Source: Bacillota bacterium (GTDB lineage: Bacteria; Bacillota; Bacilli; Bacillales; Cytobacillaceae). Taken from it: a stretch of DNA of 9,211 bases. The notes under the pieces are model-generated. The model worked only from the letters and a program-made list of their open reading frames with translations, was not told the origin of the DNA and made no database searches. The stretch is taken from assembly GCA_030705745.1 (NCBI GenBank), contig JAUZPT010000098.1, positions 1-9,211 of the forward strand. The letters run 5' to 3'. Both the position numbers and the translations under genes were made by a program. Of this stretch, positions 1 through 7,824 are shown one piece after another (positions within the stretch are counted from its first letter, which is position 1; the number at the start of each line of letters is the position of its first letter).

Positions 1-208
1 ATGACTTTTCAAAAATCATCCCCAATACCTTTCCGTTTAAAAAAGGATGTGGTTTTCCTGCTTTTTGCATTTGTTTAAGCTGCATAGCTTCATCAAGCAT
101 ATACAATAATTCTTTGGAATCAAATTCGCCGAGTGTTAAAAAGTCCTTCTTTTTTAGTGCCGTTCTAATCGCTTCTTTCTCGTCCTGCACTTGTACCGAT
201 TGAATCAT
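1..208 (-). CDS. argF: Ornithine carbamoyltransferase, N-terminal part (cut by window edge)
   Basis: Ornithine carbamoyltransferase condenses ornithine with carbamoyl phosphate to give citrulline in the cytoplasm. Only the first 69 codons are present, and the window ends in the middle of the next one. The visible protein starts MIQSVQVQDE and contains FLTLGEFDSKELLYMLDEA, the usual opening helices of the carbamoyl-phosphate-binding domain. It ends at GKVLGMIFEKS, which in this family runs straight into the STRTR carbamoyl-phosphate motif, so that motif should begin at the window edge. The ATG at 208 is supported by a strong purine-rich site just upstream (217-226) that overlaps the carB stop. 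The gene lies 16 nt after carB as the last visible operon member, so the carbamoyl phosphate made by CarAB is used by the next protein translated. The family call rests on the N-terminal motif and the context. Completeness and catalytic residues cannot be judged here. Confidence 0.93.
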   Translation of the reverse strand, partial: MIQSVQVQDEKEAIRTALKKKDFLTLGEFDSKELLYMLDEAMQLKQMQKAGKPHPFLNGKVLGMIFEKS

Positions 209-216
209 GTTGAATT

Positions 217-226
217 CCTCCCTCCT
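217..226 (-). promoter_or_regulatory. Double Shine-Dalgarno site of argF, overlapping the carB stop codon
   Basis: On the minus strand this reads AGGAGGGAGG, which holds two overlapping Shine-Dalgarno cores. The nearer GGAGG (217-221) lies 8 nt from the argF ATG and the farther AGGAGG (221-226) lies 12 nt away. The farther core shares bases with the carB TAG (225-227), so ribosomes ending carB stand on the argF initiation site. This fixes the argF start and suggests coupled translation (inference). Confidence 0.8.
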
Positions 227-3200
227 AAACCGTTACTTCATTATTACTTTTCAAATAATCGCCGATTGCCAGGCAATGAACTTCCATAGAATCATCCGCG
301 CTTATATTGCTTTTGAAGTTTTCCAAATTTGTAAAGCAAGGAACTCCGTAACGGAGAGCAAGTGAACGCATTTGAAAACCTTGATTACTTTTGTTTCTCC
401 CTCGTGTCGGTATATTCAAAAATGCCGAAATTCCTTCTTCTTTAAAAAGTTGTTCCGCTTCAGATAACGTACATACGGTTTTCACTTCCACGCCCCGTTC
501 TTTTAAAAATTCGGCTGTGCCTGGTGTCGCGATAATACACATTCCTCTTTTCCTTAGCTCCTCAATAAGTAAATAAGCTTCCTCCTTTGACCTGTCCGTT
601 ATCGAGCAAAAAAGAGAAGAATTACTTTCCGAAAGCAGGTTTTGCAGTCGATTTGCTTTATTAAAGGCTTCTTTAACACTTTTGCCAATTCCGATTGCTT
701 CACCGGTTGATTTCATTTCAGGACCGAGAATATGGTCGACATCCTTTAATTTCCGATCCGAAAAAACGGGCTGTTTCACGACGTAATAATTCGGTTCTTG
801 CATTAAATCCATCATACTTGCCATTTCGTTTAACGATTCTCCAAGCTGGCAGCGAACAGCCCATTCAATCATCGGCACTCCTGTCACCTTACTCATGATC
901 GGAGTCGTTCTCGATGCTCTTGGGTTCACTTCAAGCACATAAACCGTGTCGTTATAGAGCACAAATTGGATATTCATTAAGCCGATAATCGGCAAACTTT
1001 GAGCGATTTTTTTTGAATAGGCAACGATGACATCCTTAATCTCCTCACTTAGAGAAACAGGTGGAAATAGTGCAATGCTGTCACCAGAATGTACGCCTGC
1101 TTTTTCGATATGTTCCATGATTCCAGGAATCACAATGTTTTTTCCGTCGCTGATTACATCAACTTCGCATTCCAAACCAGGATAATACCGGTCAATTAGC
1201 AGCGGCCACATCGCAGGATTTTCATGGTTAAGCAGCTGTTCTTTATAGTTCAATAAATCCTCTTCATTGAAAAAAATAAACATCGCTTGCCCGCCGATAA
1301 CATACGACGGCCTGACAAGTACAGGATATCCAAGACTTGAGCCGGCTTCCAGCAACGATTCAGCATTTCCAACCGTTTTCCCTTCAATATGTGGGATGTT
1401 TAATCTGTTCAACAGCTGATAAAATTGCTCTCTGTCCTCGACGGCATCGATGCTGTCAAGGCTAGTTCCCAAAATCACAATTCCCTCTTCATGCAGCGCC
1501 TCCGCTACATTGATTGCCGTTTGTCCGCCGAACTGAATTAAAACTTCGGTTATTTTTTCTTTTTTGATGACTTGCAGAATATCCTCCACTGCCAGAGGTT
1601 CAAAATACAGCCGATCCGCGACAGCATAATCCGTACTCACAGTTTCCGGATTATTATTAATGACAATCGCTTCATATCCTTTTTTCTTTAAAGCCAAAGC
1701 TGCGTGTACAGAGCAATAATCGAATTCGATTCCCTGGCCAATTCTGATTGGGCCTGACCCGATGACAAGGATTTTCGGTTTGTTCGATTCGTTCACTTCA
1801 TCCTCGCCATGCCAGGTGGAATAATAATAAGGTGTCACCGCTTCAAATTCAGCTGCACATGTATCTACCTGTTTGTAAACGGGTTTTATTTTTAGAAGTT
1901 CCCAATAGCTTCTCACCTCTTTTTCCTTCATTCCGAAGACATCAGAAAAAAATTGATCGCTACTATGATTTTTTTTCGCTCTTTGTATTAATTCGAGGGG
2001 TACTTCCTCAATTTGTTTAAACGAACGTATTTCGTTTTCCAATTCAACCATCTTCTTTATTTTTTCCAAAAACCACAGATCGATGGAGGTTGCAGAGTGG
2101 ATGATTTCAGCTTCCATTCCTCTTCTTAGAAGCTCTGAAATTTGAAACAATCGTTCATCGGTTGCCGTTTTAATCAATTCCAAAAGTTCATTTGATAAAA
2201 CATAATGAAAACGAACACCGGTTAGATAACTTGGGCGAGTACCGAGTGATCTAATTGCCTTATTCAGCGCGCCTTCAAAATTCCTGTCGATCGCCATGAC
2301 TTCTCCTGTTGCCTTCATTTGCGTTCCCAATGTCCGATCAGCTTCCGGAAATTTGTCAAACGGAAATCTCGGCAATTTTACAACGATATAGTCAATCGAC
2401 GGCTCGAATGATGCAAACGTGTTGCCCGTAATTGGATTGATAATTTCATCAAGGTTGTATCCTACTGCACACTTAGCTGCAATCCGTGCAATCGGGTAAC
2501 CCGTTGCCTTCGATGCCAATGCCGAGGAGCGACTTACCCGCGGATTCACTTCGATAATGTAATACTGATTCGATTGGGGATCGAGTGCAAACTGGATATT
2601 GCAACCACCGATAATACCAAGGGCGCGGATGATTTTTAACGAAGCATCCCTCAGCATCTGGTATTGCGTATCTGTCAGCGTTTGCGACGGTGCGACGACG
2701 ATGGAGTCACCCGTATGCACTCCAACAGGATCCATATTTTCCATATTGCATACAATGATGCATGTATCATTGCTGTCTCTCATTACTTCATATTCAATTT
2801 CTTTCCATCCTTTAATGCTGCGTTCGATCAATATCTGGCCAACCGGGCTTAGCGATAGCCCTTTATTCATCAAGGCGATAAGCTCCTTTTCGTTATAAGC
2901 AAAACCCCCTCCTTCCCCGCCCAATGTGTAGGCTGGACGGATAATGAGAGGATAATCGGCCTGTTTGGCAAATTCTAATCCTTGTTCATTGCTGTTCACA
3001 GAGCAAGAGTTTAAAATCGGCTCATTCAATGAAAGCATTAATTGGCGGAATAACTCTCGATCTTCCCCCATTTGAATCGAGTTTACCGATGTACCTAATA
3101 TTTGAACGCCGTATTTCTCTAATATCCCTGCATGAAAAAGATCGACTGTCAGATTCAAGCCCGTCTGCCCGCCCAATGTTCCGATCAGGCCATCCGGGTT

Positions 3201-3443
3201 TTCTTTCTTGATGATTGCCTCTACGCTTTCGACCGTTAACGGCTCCATATACACTCGGTCGGCAATCGTTGGGTCCGTCATAATCGTAGCAGGGTTATTA
3301 TTTATGAGAACGACTTCGATGCCTTCTTCTTTTAAGGCGAGGCATGCCTGCGTGCCCGCGTAATCAAATTCTGCAGCCTGACCAATTACAATTGGGCCAG
3401 CTCCAATTACTACAACCTTCTTCAAATCTTTCATTTTAGGCAT
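225..3443 (-). CDS. carB: Carbamoyl-phosphate synthase large subunit, arginine-operon form
   Basis: This synthetase subunit makes carbamoyl phosphate from bicarbonate, 2 ATP and ammonia channelled from CarA. At 1072 residues it has the full two-half layout. The first pre-ATP-grasp and ATP-grasp half is about 1-400 (GAGPIVIGQAAEFDY at 14-28, R129, R169, E215, H243, EVNPRVSRSSA from 298). An oligomerisation region follows at about 400-550. The second, homologous half is about 556-935 (GSGPIRIGQGIEFDY at 562-576, EVNPRASRTTP from 838). An MGS-type allosteric domain covers about 943-1072. The ATG at 3443 overlaps the carA end by 8 nt and has AGGAG at 3453-3457, 9 nt upstream. Position in the arg operon marks it as the arginine-pathway copy rather than a pyr-operon copy. 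Several positions that bind nucleotide effectors in the E. coli enzyme differ (see findings). From memory, the B. subtilis arginine-specific CarB is shorter (about 1030 residues). Confidence 0.97.
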   Translation of the reverse strand: MPKMKDLKKVVVIGAGPIVIGQAAEFDYAGTQACLALKEEGIEVVLINNNPATIMTDPTIADRVYMEPLTVESVEAIIKKENPDGLIGTLGGQTGLNLTVDLFHAGILEKYGVQILGTSVNSIQMGEDRELFRQLMLSLNEPILNSCSVNSNEQGLEFAKQADYPLIIRPAYTLGGEGGGFAYNEKELIALMNKGLSLSPVGQILIERSIKGWKEIEYEVMRDSNDTCIIVCNMENMDPVGVHTGDSIVVAPSQTLTDTQYQMLRDASLKIIRALGIIGGCNIQFALDPQSNQYYIIEVNPRVSRSSALASKATGYPIARIAAKCAVGYNLDEIINPITGNTFASFEPSIDYIVVKLPRFPFDKFPEADRTLGTQMKATGEVMAIDRNFEGALNKAIRSLGTRPSYLTGVRFHYVLSNELLELIKTATDERLFQISELLRRGMEAEIIHSATSIDLWFLEKIKKMVELENEIRSFKQIEEVPLELIQRAKKNHSSDQFFSDVFGMKEKEVRSYWELLKIKPVYKQVDTCAAEFEAVTPYYYSTWHGEDEVNESNKPKILVIGSGPIRIGQGIEFDYCSVHAALALKKKGYEAIVINNNPETVSTDYAVADRLYFEPLAVEDILQVIKKEKITEVLIQFGGQTAINVAEALHEEGIVILGTSLDSIDAVEDREQFYQLLNRLNIPHIEGKTVGNAESLLEAGSSLGYPVLVRPSYVIGGQAMFIFFNEEDLLNYKEQLLNHENPAMWPLLIDRYYPGLECEVDVISDGKNIVIPGIMEHIEKAGVHSGDSIALFPPVSLSEEIKDVIVAYSKKIAQSLPIIGLMNIQFVLYNDTVYVLEVNPRASRTTPIMSKVTGVPMIEWAVRCQLGESLNEMASMMDLMQEPNYYVVKQPVFSDRKLKDVDHILGPEMKSTGEAIGIGKSVKEAFNKANRLQNLLSESNSSLFCSITDRSKEEAYLLIEELRKRGMCIIATPGTAEFLKERGVEVKTVCTLSEAEQLFKEEGISAFLNIPTRGRNKSNQGFQMRSLALRYGVPCFTNLENFKSNISADDSMEVHCLAIGDYLKSNNEVTV

Positions 3444-4518
3444 TTTGCATTTCTCCTGTTTTTACTAGTTGCTGAACAAAGTTTTTAAAAACGTGGGCTG
3501 TATCATTCGGGCCAGCGTTTGCTTCAGGGTGGAATTGGACGGTAGTGACGGGATATTTTTTATGTTTCAGCCCTTCAATGGTCTTGTCGTTCACATTAAT
3601 AAAAGTAATATCAAAAATAGTTTCATTCACTGTCTCCTGAATGACTTCATATCCATGATTTTGGGAGGTAATCCACACTTTTCCAGTCGATAGTTCCTTA
3701 ACCGGGTGATTGGCTCCTCTGTGCCCAAACTTCATTTTTTTCGTGTCCGCACCATATGCATGGGCAATCAGTTGATGGCCTAAGCAAATACCGAGTGTTG
3801 GAAAATTCTCGGTTATTTTTTTAATTTCAGGAAACTGTTTTTCCAAAAAGGCCGGGTCCCCTGGTCCATTACTTAACAGCACGCCATCCGGCTTTAAACT
3901 CTTTATTTCTAAAAATGAATAGCTATAAGGAACAACTGTCACCTTGCAGCCATTTGCCAATAAAGCATTGAGAATCGATTTTTTGTACCCATAATCGATA
4001 AGGACAATATGTGGCCCTTGTTGATCAAATACTTGCACCTTCTTCACGGATACTCTACCGACCACATCCGCCTCAATGTTAAATGAATGGCCTCCGAGGA
4101 CGCCGTTTTCCGGCAAGGCGTTCATAATCCTTCCTTTAAGAGTTCCGCAGTTTCTTATTTTTTTTACCAGTGCTCTTGTATCTATTCCAGAAATACCGGG
4201 TACACCGGATTTCACCAATTGATCTGAAAAGGAATGCTTTGATAAATAATGGCTAGGCTCTTCACAATGCTCACCTATGACGACCCCTGATAAATGCAGG
4301 GAATTGGATTCATAATCTAAAGCGTTCATGCCGTAATTCCCAATCATAGGGTAGCAAAAAACAAGAATTTGTCCGGCATAGGAAGGATCAGAAACAATTT
4401 CCTGATACCCGGTCATACTTGTATTAAAGACGACCTCACCAGCAGAACCCTCCATTCCCCCTATCATGTTCCCCTCAAAAACCTCTCCGTTCTCCAGTAC
4501 GAGATATCCCTTAGTCAT
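3436..4518 (-). CDS. carA: Carbamoyl-phosphate synthase small subunit (glutamine amidotransferase)
   Basis: CarA hydrolyses glutamine and passes ammonia to CarB in the cytoplasmic CarAB complex. The 360-residue length fits the family. Residues 1 to about 150 form the CarA-specific N-terminal domain (GEVVFNTSMTGYQEIVSDPSYAGQ near 27-50, GIDTRALVKKIR at 111-122). Residues from about 170 form a class I glutamine amidotransferase domain with LSNGPGDP (215-222), the nucleophile elbow GICLGHQ with C245, and FHPEA with H330 and E332 completing the triad, so it looks active. The ATG at 4518 has AAGGAGG upstream with a 6-nt spacer. It follows the longest gap in the operon (74 nt after argD) and overlaps carB by 8 nt, which fits production of the two subunits in equal amounts. 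An inverted repeat brackets the ribosome binding site and covers the start codon. The operon position makes it the arginine-pathway copy. Confidence 0.97.
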   Translation of the reverse strand: MTKGYLVLENGEVFEGNMIGGMEGSAGEVVFNTSMTGYQEIVSDPSYAGQILVFCYPMIGNYGMNALDYESNSLHLSGVVIGEHCEEPSHYLSKHSFSDQLVKSGVPGISGIDTRALVKKIRNCGTLKGRIMNALPENGVLGGHSFNIEADVVGRVSVKKVQVFDQQGPHIVLIDYGYKKSILNALLANGCKVTVVPYSYSFLEIKSLKPDGVLLSNGPGDPAFLEKQFPEIKKITENFPTLGICLGHQLIAHAYGADTKKMKFGHRGANHPVKELSTGKVWITSQNHGYEVIQETVNETIFDITFINVNDKTIEGLKHKKYPVTTVQFHPEANAGPNDTAHVFKNFVQQLVKTGEMQNA

Positions 4519-4546
4519 GAATTTCCTCCTTCTGCTTCGAAATTCA
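4518..4546 (-). promoter_or_regulatory. Inverted repeat around the carA ribosome binding site and start codon
   Basis: TGAATTTC at 4539-4546 and GAAATTCA at 4518-4525 (both read on the minus strand) are perfect 8-bp complements separated by 13 nt. In mRNA they could form a hairpin with most of the AAGGAG Shine-Dalgarno in the loop and the A of the carA AUG in the last stem pair. Two further G-U pairs could extend it over the rest of AUG. The repeat is read directly. A role in carA translation is inference, and the stem is AU-rich and only moderately stable. Confidence 0.45.
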
Positions 4547-4592
4547 CAGCTGCTAGACCGCTCTCAAAGCTAAAAATTATAAAATTTCAACC

Positions 4593-5774
4593 TCAGCTAA
4601 GACTTTTGCCGAGGGCTTCAATAAATCCATCCACTTCGCTTTTGGATGCAGTCAAAGGAGGCAGGATCCGCAATACATATTCACCGGCCGTAAGCGCCAA
4701 CACTTTGTTCTCCATTAATTTCTTTACCGTTTCGAGCGCGCTTCCTTCCAAAACCACACCTATTAATAATCCCAATCCTCTTATTTCTTTAATTTTGGGA
4801 TGTTCTTTTTGTAATTCACTCAGCTTCACACGTAAATAGTCGCCAAGTTCCATTGCTTCCTTGGCCATTTCTTTCCCGACGATGTATTGAACTGTAGCAA
4901 GCCCGGCACTTGTTGCCAACGGATTTCCGCCAAATGTGCTACCGTGGCTGCCTGGTACAAACGCCTGTGAAACCTCATTCGAAGCGATAATCGCACCAAT
5001 TGGGAAACCCGATCCGAGACCCTTTGCAAGCGAAACGATATCCGGGATGATGTTGTATTGTTCGAAAGCGAACAGCGTTCCGGTGCGTCCCATTCCGGTT
5101 TGTACTTCATCGAGCATCAACAACAGATCTTTACTTTTGCAAATGTCAGCAAGTTTCAAGACCCACTCCTTATTCGCCGGTATGACGCCGCCTTCACCTT
5201 GAACGAGTTCGAGCAAAACCCCGCACGCATCGATGGTTTCCAATTCCTTTAACGCTTCGAAGCTATTAAACTCCAAATATTGAAATCCCTCGACTAAAGG
5301 AGAAAAGCCCTTTTGAATCTTCTCTTGTCCTGTTGCGGATAGGGCTGCCAATGTTCTTCCGTGGAAGGATTGTTTGAAAGTGATGATTTTCCTGCTTTCC
5401 TTTCCATTCATCTCAGCTGTTTTGCGTGCGAGTTTGATCAATGCTTCATTTGCTTCTGTTCCGCTGTTACAGAAAAAAACTTGGCCAGGAAAGCTATTTT
5501 GAATTAACAGCTCTGCAAGCTTTTCCTGATTGGGTATATGATATAAATTGGAGCAATGCCACAGTTGTGAAAGCTGTTGCTGTACCTTTTCGAGAACAAA
5601 GTCTGGAACATGACCCAAATTGCACGTCGCAATTCCTGAGGTGAAGTCCAAATAACGCTCCCCTTTGTCATCCCATACTTGACTTCCCTTCCCCTTCGCC
5701 ATCGTGATCGGGAATCTTGCATATGTTTTCATAACCGCGGATTGTTGGTTTGTAAGCGTAATTGTATTAGGCAT
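4593..5774 (-). CDS. argD: Acetylornithine aminotransferase (PLP-dependent, class III)
   Basis: ArgD transfers an amino group from glutamate to N-acetylglutamate semialdehyde, giving N-acetylornithine. It is a cytoplasmic enzyme using pyridoxal phosphate. The 393-residue protein has the class III aminotransferase marks in order: TSGIATCNLGH (45-55), the phosphate-binding NSGTEANEA (103-111), SFHGRTLAALSATGQ (136-150), LDEVQTGMGRTG with D222 and Q225, and LAKGLGSGFPIGA with the Schiff-base lysine K251. FGGNPLA follows at 281-287. I chose the ATG at 5774. It has AGAGGT upstream with an 8-nt spacer and overlaps the argB stop by 8 nt (ATGCCTAA). The open frame extends 12 codons further to a TTG at 5810, but that start has no ribosome binding site and would lie deep inside argB. 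Related enzymes act on ornithine, GABA or succinylornithine, but the arg operon makes acetylornithine the clear choice. Confidence 0.96.
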   Translation of the reverse strand: MPNTITLTNQQSAVMKTYARFPITMAKGKGSQVWDDKGERYLDFTSGIATCNLGHVPDFVLEKVQQQLSQLWHCSNLYHIPNQEKLAELLIQNSFPGQVFFCNSGTEANEALIKLARKTAEMNGKESRKIITFKQSFHGRTLAALSATGQEKIQKGFSPLVEGFQYLEFNSFEALKELETIDACGVLLELVQGEGGVIPANKEWVLKLADICKSKDLLLMLDEVQTGMGRTGTLFAFEQYNIIPDIVSLAKGLGSGFPIGAIIASNEVSQAFVPGSHGSTFGGNPLATSAGLATVQYIVGKEMAKEAMELGDYLRVKLSELQKEHPKIKEIRGLGLLIGVVLEGSALETVKKLMENKVLALTAGEYVLRILPPLTASKSEVDGFIEALGKSLS

Positions 5775-6564
5775 GCAGCAATACCTCTTTTTTGTAAAGT
5801 TTTGTACCAATATGTTCTTGATTGCAATAGCGTTTCAAAACATTTTCCTGTTGGCCATCCATAATTACAACTTCCTTTACACCATTAAAAATTGCCTCTT
5901 TCGCCGCGTTTACTTTCGGAATCATACCACCTGTAATTGTGCCGCCCTCGATGAGAGCATCAAGTTGGTCGGTTGATAAAGAAGATAATGTTTGTTTTTC
6001 TCCCTCGACATCTGCATAAATGCCAGGGATATCGCTGATTAGCAGCAATGGGCAGCATAATGCGCCAGCAATCGCCGCTGCGGCTGCATCAGCGTTGATA
6101 TTATATCTCTGTCCTTTTTGGTCCATTCCGACCGGAGAGACAACAGGAATATAGCCCATTTCACACAGACTCTTAAGCCATGACTCATTTACAGCGATTA
6201 CATTGCCTGTGTAACCTAACGCATGATCGATCATTTCAGCTTCTAAAAGCAAGCCATCTATTCCGCTGACTCCCAAAGCTTTCCCTCCATTGATAATGAT
6301 GCTTCGCGTCATTTTCTTGTTTATATTTCCGCTTAGAGCCATTTCAATGACATCGAGCATTTCTTCGGTTGTTACTCGAAGGCCATCTATAAAGATCGAG
6401 GGAATACCTAATTTACCAAGCATACTAGTGATTAATTTTCCCCCTCCATGGACGATAATCAATTGGTATTTACCAGCTGACTGTATTTCACAAAGTTCTT
6501 TATAAAAAGTTTCGGGAATTTCCTCGATGACACTGCCACCACATTTAATGACTATATACTCCAT
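5767..6564 (-). CDS. argB: Acetylglutamate kinase
   Basis: ArgB phosphorylates N-acetylglutamate with ATP to N-acetylglutamyl 5-phosphate, the committed phosphorylation of ornithine synthesis. The 265 residues form one amino-acid kinase domain. KCGGS (7-11) carries the ATP-side lysine K7, VHGGGK (38-43) is the glycine-rich loop for the acetylglutamate site, GLRVTT (61-66) holds the substrate-contacting arginine R63, NINADAAAAAIAGAL (155-169) carries N155 and D159, and GGMIPK (212-217) ends in K217. All expected catalytic positions are present. The protein starts directly at the first beta strand (MEYIVIKCGG), so it lacks the extra N-terminal helix found in arginine-inhibited hexameric kinases. 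The ATG at 6564 has GGGGGAG upstream with a 7-nt spacer, and the gene begins 14 nt after argJ. Its last 8 nt overlap the start of argD. Confidence 0.97.
   Translation of the reverse strand: MEYIVIKCGGSVIEEIPETFYKELCEIQSAGKYQLIIVHGGGKLITSMLGKLGIPSIFIDGLRVTTEEMLDVIEMALSGNINKKMTRSIIINGGKALGVSGIDGLLLEAEMIDHALGYTGNVIAVNESWLKSLCEMGYIPVVSPVGMDQKGQRYNINADAAAAAIAGALCCPLLLISDIPGIYADVEGEKQTLSSLSTDQLDALIEGGTITGGMIPKVNAAKEAIFNGVKEVVIMDGQQENVLKRYCNQEHIGTKLYKKEVLLHA
5783..5788 (-). promoter_or_regulatory. Shine-Dalgarno site that sets the argD start
   Basis: AGAGGT on the minus strand, inside the end of argB, lies 8 nt before the ATG at 5774. The only longer start (TTG at 5810) has no comparable site and would include this one in its coding sequence, so this motif decides the argD start. 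Confidence 0.75.
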
Positions 6565-6578
6565 TCCTGGTCTCCCCC

Positions 6579-7811
6579 TTATGTCCGATATGATGCATTG
6601 ATTCTTACGTAGTCATAAGTCAAATCGCAGCCCCAGGCGACAGCCTTCGCTTCACCCTCATGCAAGTTGACAAAAATCTTAATCAGTTCATTATCAAGAT
6701 AAGCTTTGGCGAGTGCTTCATTAAATTGCTGAGGCATTCCATTTTCTACAACCGTTATTGGACCTATTTTCACCGTTACTTTCGACGGGTCGATTTTTTT
6801 CCCGCTATAGCCGACAGCACATACGATCCTTCCCCAATTCGCGTCACTTCCGAAAATAGCCGTCTTGACAAGGCTAGATCCAACAATTGTCTTGCTGATC
6901 GCTGCAGCTGTTTCTTTTTCAAGCGCTCCTGCAACCTCAACTTCAATCAGTTTTGTTGCACCTTCTCCGTCCCTTGCAATCATTTTAGCAAGCTCCTCAC
7001 AAACCATTTTCAGGCCAGCCAGGAAAGCCTTCCATTCTGGATGCTTTGGTGAAAGCACTTGGTTTTCAGCAAGACCATTTGCCAAAACTAAAACCATGTC
7101 GTTCGTGCTCGTATCACCGTCGACGGTGATCATATTGAAGCTTTGGTTTGTAACTTCTTTTAAAGCAACATGTAATGCACCAGGTTCGATGAGCGCATCG
7201 GTTGTAACAAAACCAAGCATCGTTGCCATATTTGGATGAATCATGCCGGAGCCTTTTGCCGCTCCGCCAATCACCACTTCTTTTCCGTCGATCTCTAGCG
7301 TAAGTGCAAGGTTTTTAACGGTCGTATCCGTAGTTAAAATTGCATTTTCAAACTGTCCATCTCCATTATTGGATACATCGATTTGATCAATACCATTTTT
7401 GATTTTATCGATGGGAAGCTGTTCTCCAATAACTCCTGTCGATGTGACAGCGACATAATGGTGCTCTATTCCAAGTGACCGCGCAAAAGAATCTCTCATT
7501 TCAAGTGCATTTTTTAAGCCTTCTTCACCGGTACAAGCATTTGCATTACCTGAGTTGACAAGGACGGCCTGAATTTTGTTTTCGATTGCAATGCTTTCCT
7601 GTGTAACAATCAATGGTGCCGCTTGAAATAAATTCGTTGTGTATACCCCGGCCACACTTGCAGGCACATCAGAGTAAAGCCAGCCAAGATCCAGCCGTTT
7701 CTTTTTGATGCCACAATGCAATCCCCCTGCTTTGAAGCCTTTTGGTGATGTGATTGTACCTTCTATCAATCTCGTAAAATTATGTTTTTCTACCATTAGT
7801 GATTGCCCCAT
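6579..7811 (-). CDS. argJ: Glutamate N-acetyltransferase / ornithine acetyltransferase (ArgJ)
   Basis: ArgJ moves the acetyl group from N-acetylornithine to glutamate, closing the acetyl cycle and releasing ornithine. In Bacillus relatives it is bifunctional and also acetylates glutamate from acetyl-CoA. The 410-residue precursor has the family landmarks: GVYTTNLFQAAPL (55-67), VNSGNANACTG (85-95), the oxyanion-hole pair T125-G126 in TSTGVIGE, and the self-cleavage site KGSGMIHPNMATMLGF. Cleavage there is expected between A196 and T197, leaving T197 as the N-terminal nucleophile of the beta chain. The C-terminus NASYRT is typical. The ATG at 7811 is preceded by GGAGGG with a 6-nt spacer. An in-frame ATG five codons later lacks such a site. 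The gene follows argC by 13 nt. No argE or argA is seen, which fits a cyclic pathway. Whether the acetyl-CoA activity is present cannot be read from the sequence. Confidence 0.97.
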   Translation of the reverse strand: MGQSLMVEKHNFTRLIEGTITSPKGFKAGGLHCGIKKKRLDLGWLYSDVPASVAGVYTTNLFQAAPLIVTQESIAIENKIQAVLVNSGNANACTGEEGLKNALEMRDSFARSLGIEHHYVAVTSTGVIGEQLPIDKIKNGIDQIDVSNNGDGQFENAILTTDTTVKNLALTLEIDGKEVVIGGAAKGSGMIHPNMATMLGFVTTDALIEPGALHVALKEVTNQSFNMITVDGDTSTNDMVLVLANGLAENQVLSPKHPEWKAFLAGLKMVCEELAKMIARDGEGATKLIEVEVAGALEKETAAAISKTIVGSSLVKTAIFGSDANWGRIVCAVGYSGKKIDPSKVTVKIGPITVVENGMPQQFNEALAKAYLDNELIKIFVNLHEGEAKAVAWGCDLTYDYVRINASYRT

Positions 7812-7824
7812 TCCAATCCCTCCA

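Noticed and set aside
225..3443. CarB as a possible gene fusion because its two halves resemble each other
   Set aside because: The internal duplication is the normal, ancient architecture of this subunit and is not a new fusion.
4369..4839. Plus-strand open frame of 156 codons across the carA-argD junction
   Set aside because: It is antisense to two well-supported genes, has no recognisable domain or clear ribosome binding site, and is best explained as a shadow frame.
5775..5810. Longer argD with a TTG start at 5810 (12 extra residues)
   Set aside because: There is no ribosome binding site before the TTG, the extension lies inside argB and contains the AGAGGT site for the ATG at 5774, and the extra residues (MVQNFTKKRYCC) do not look like an ArgD N-terminus.
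6660..7239. Two plus-strand open frames of about 125-130 codons antisense to argJ
   Set aside because: They overlap each other and an intact argJ, and show no family motif. They are shadow frames of the coding strand.
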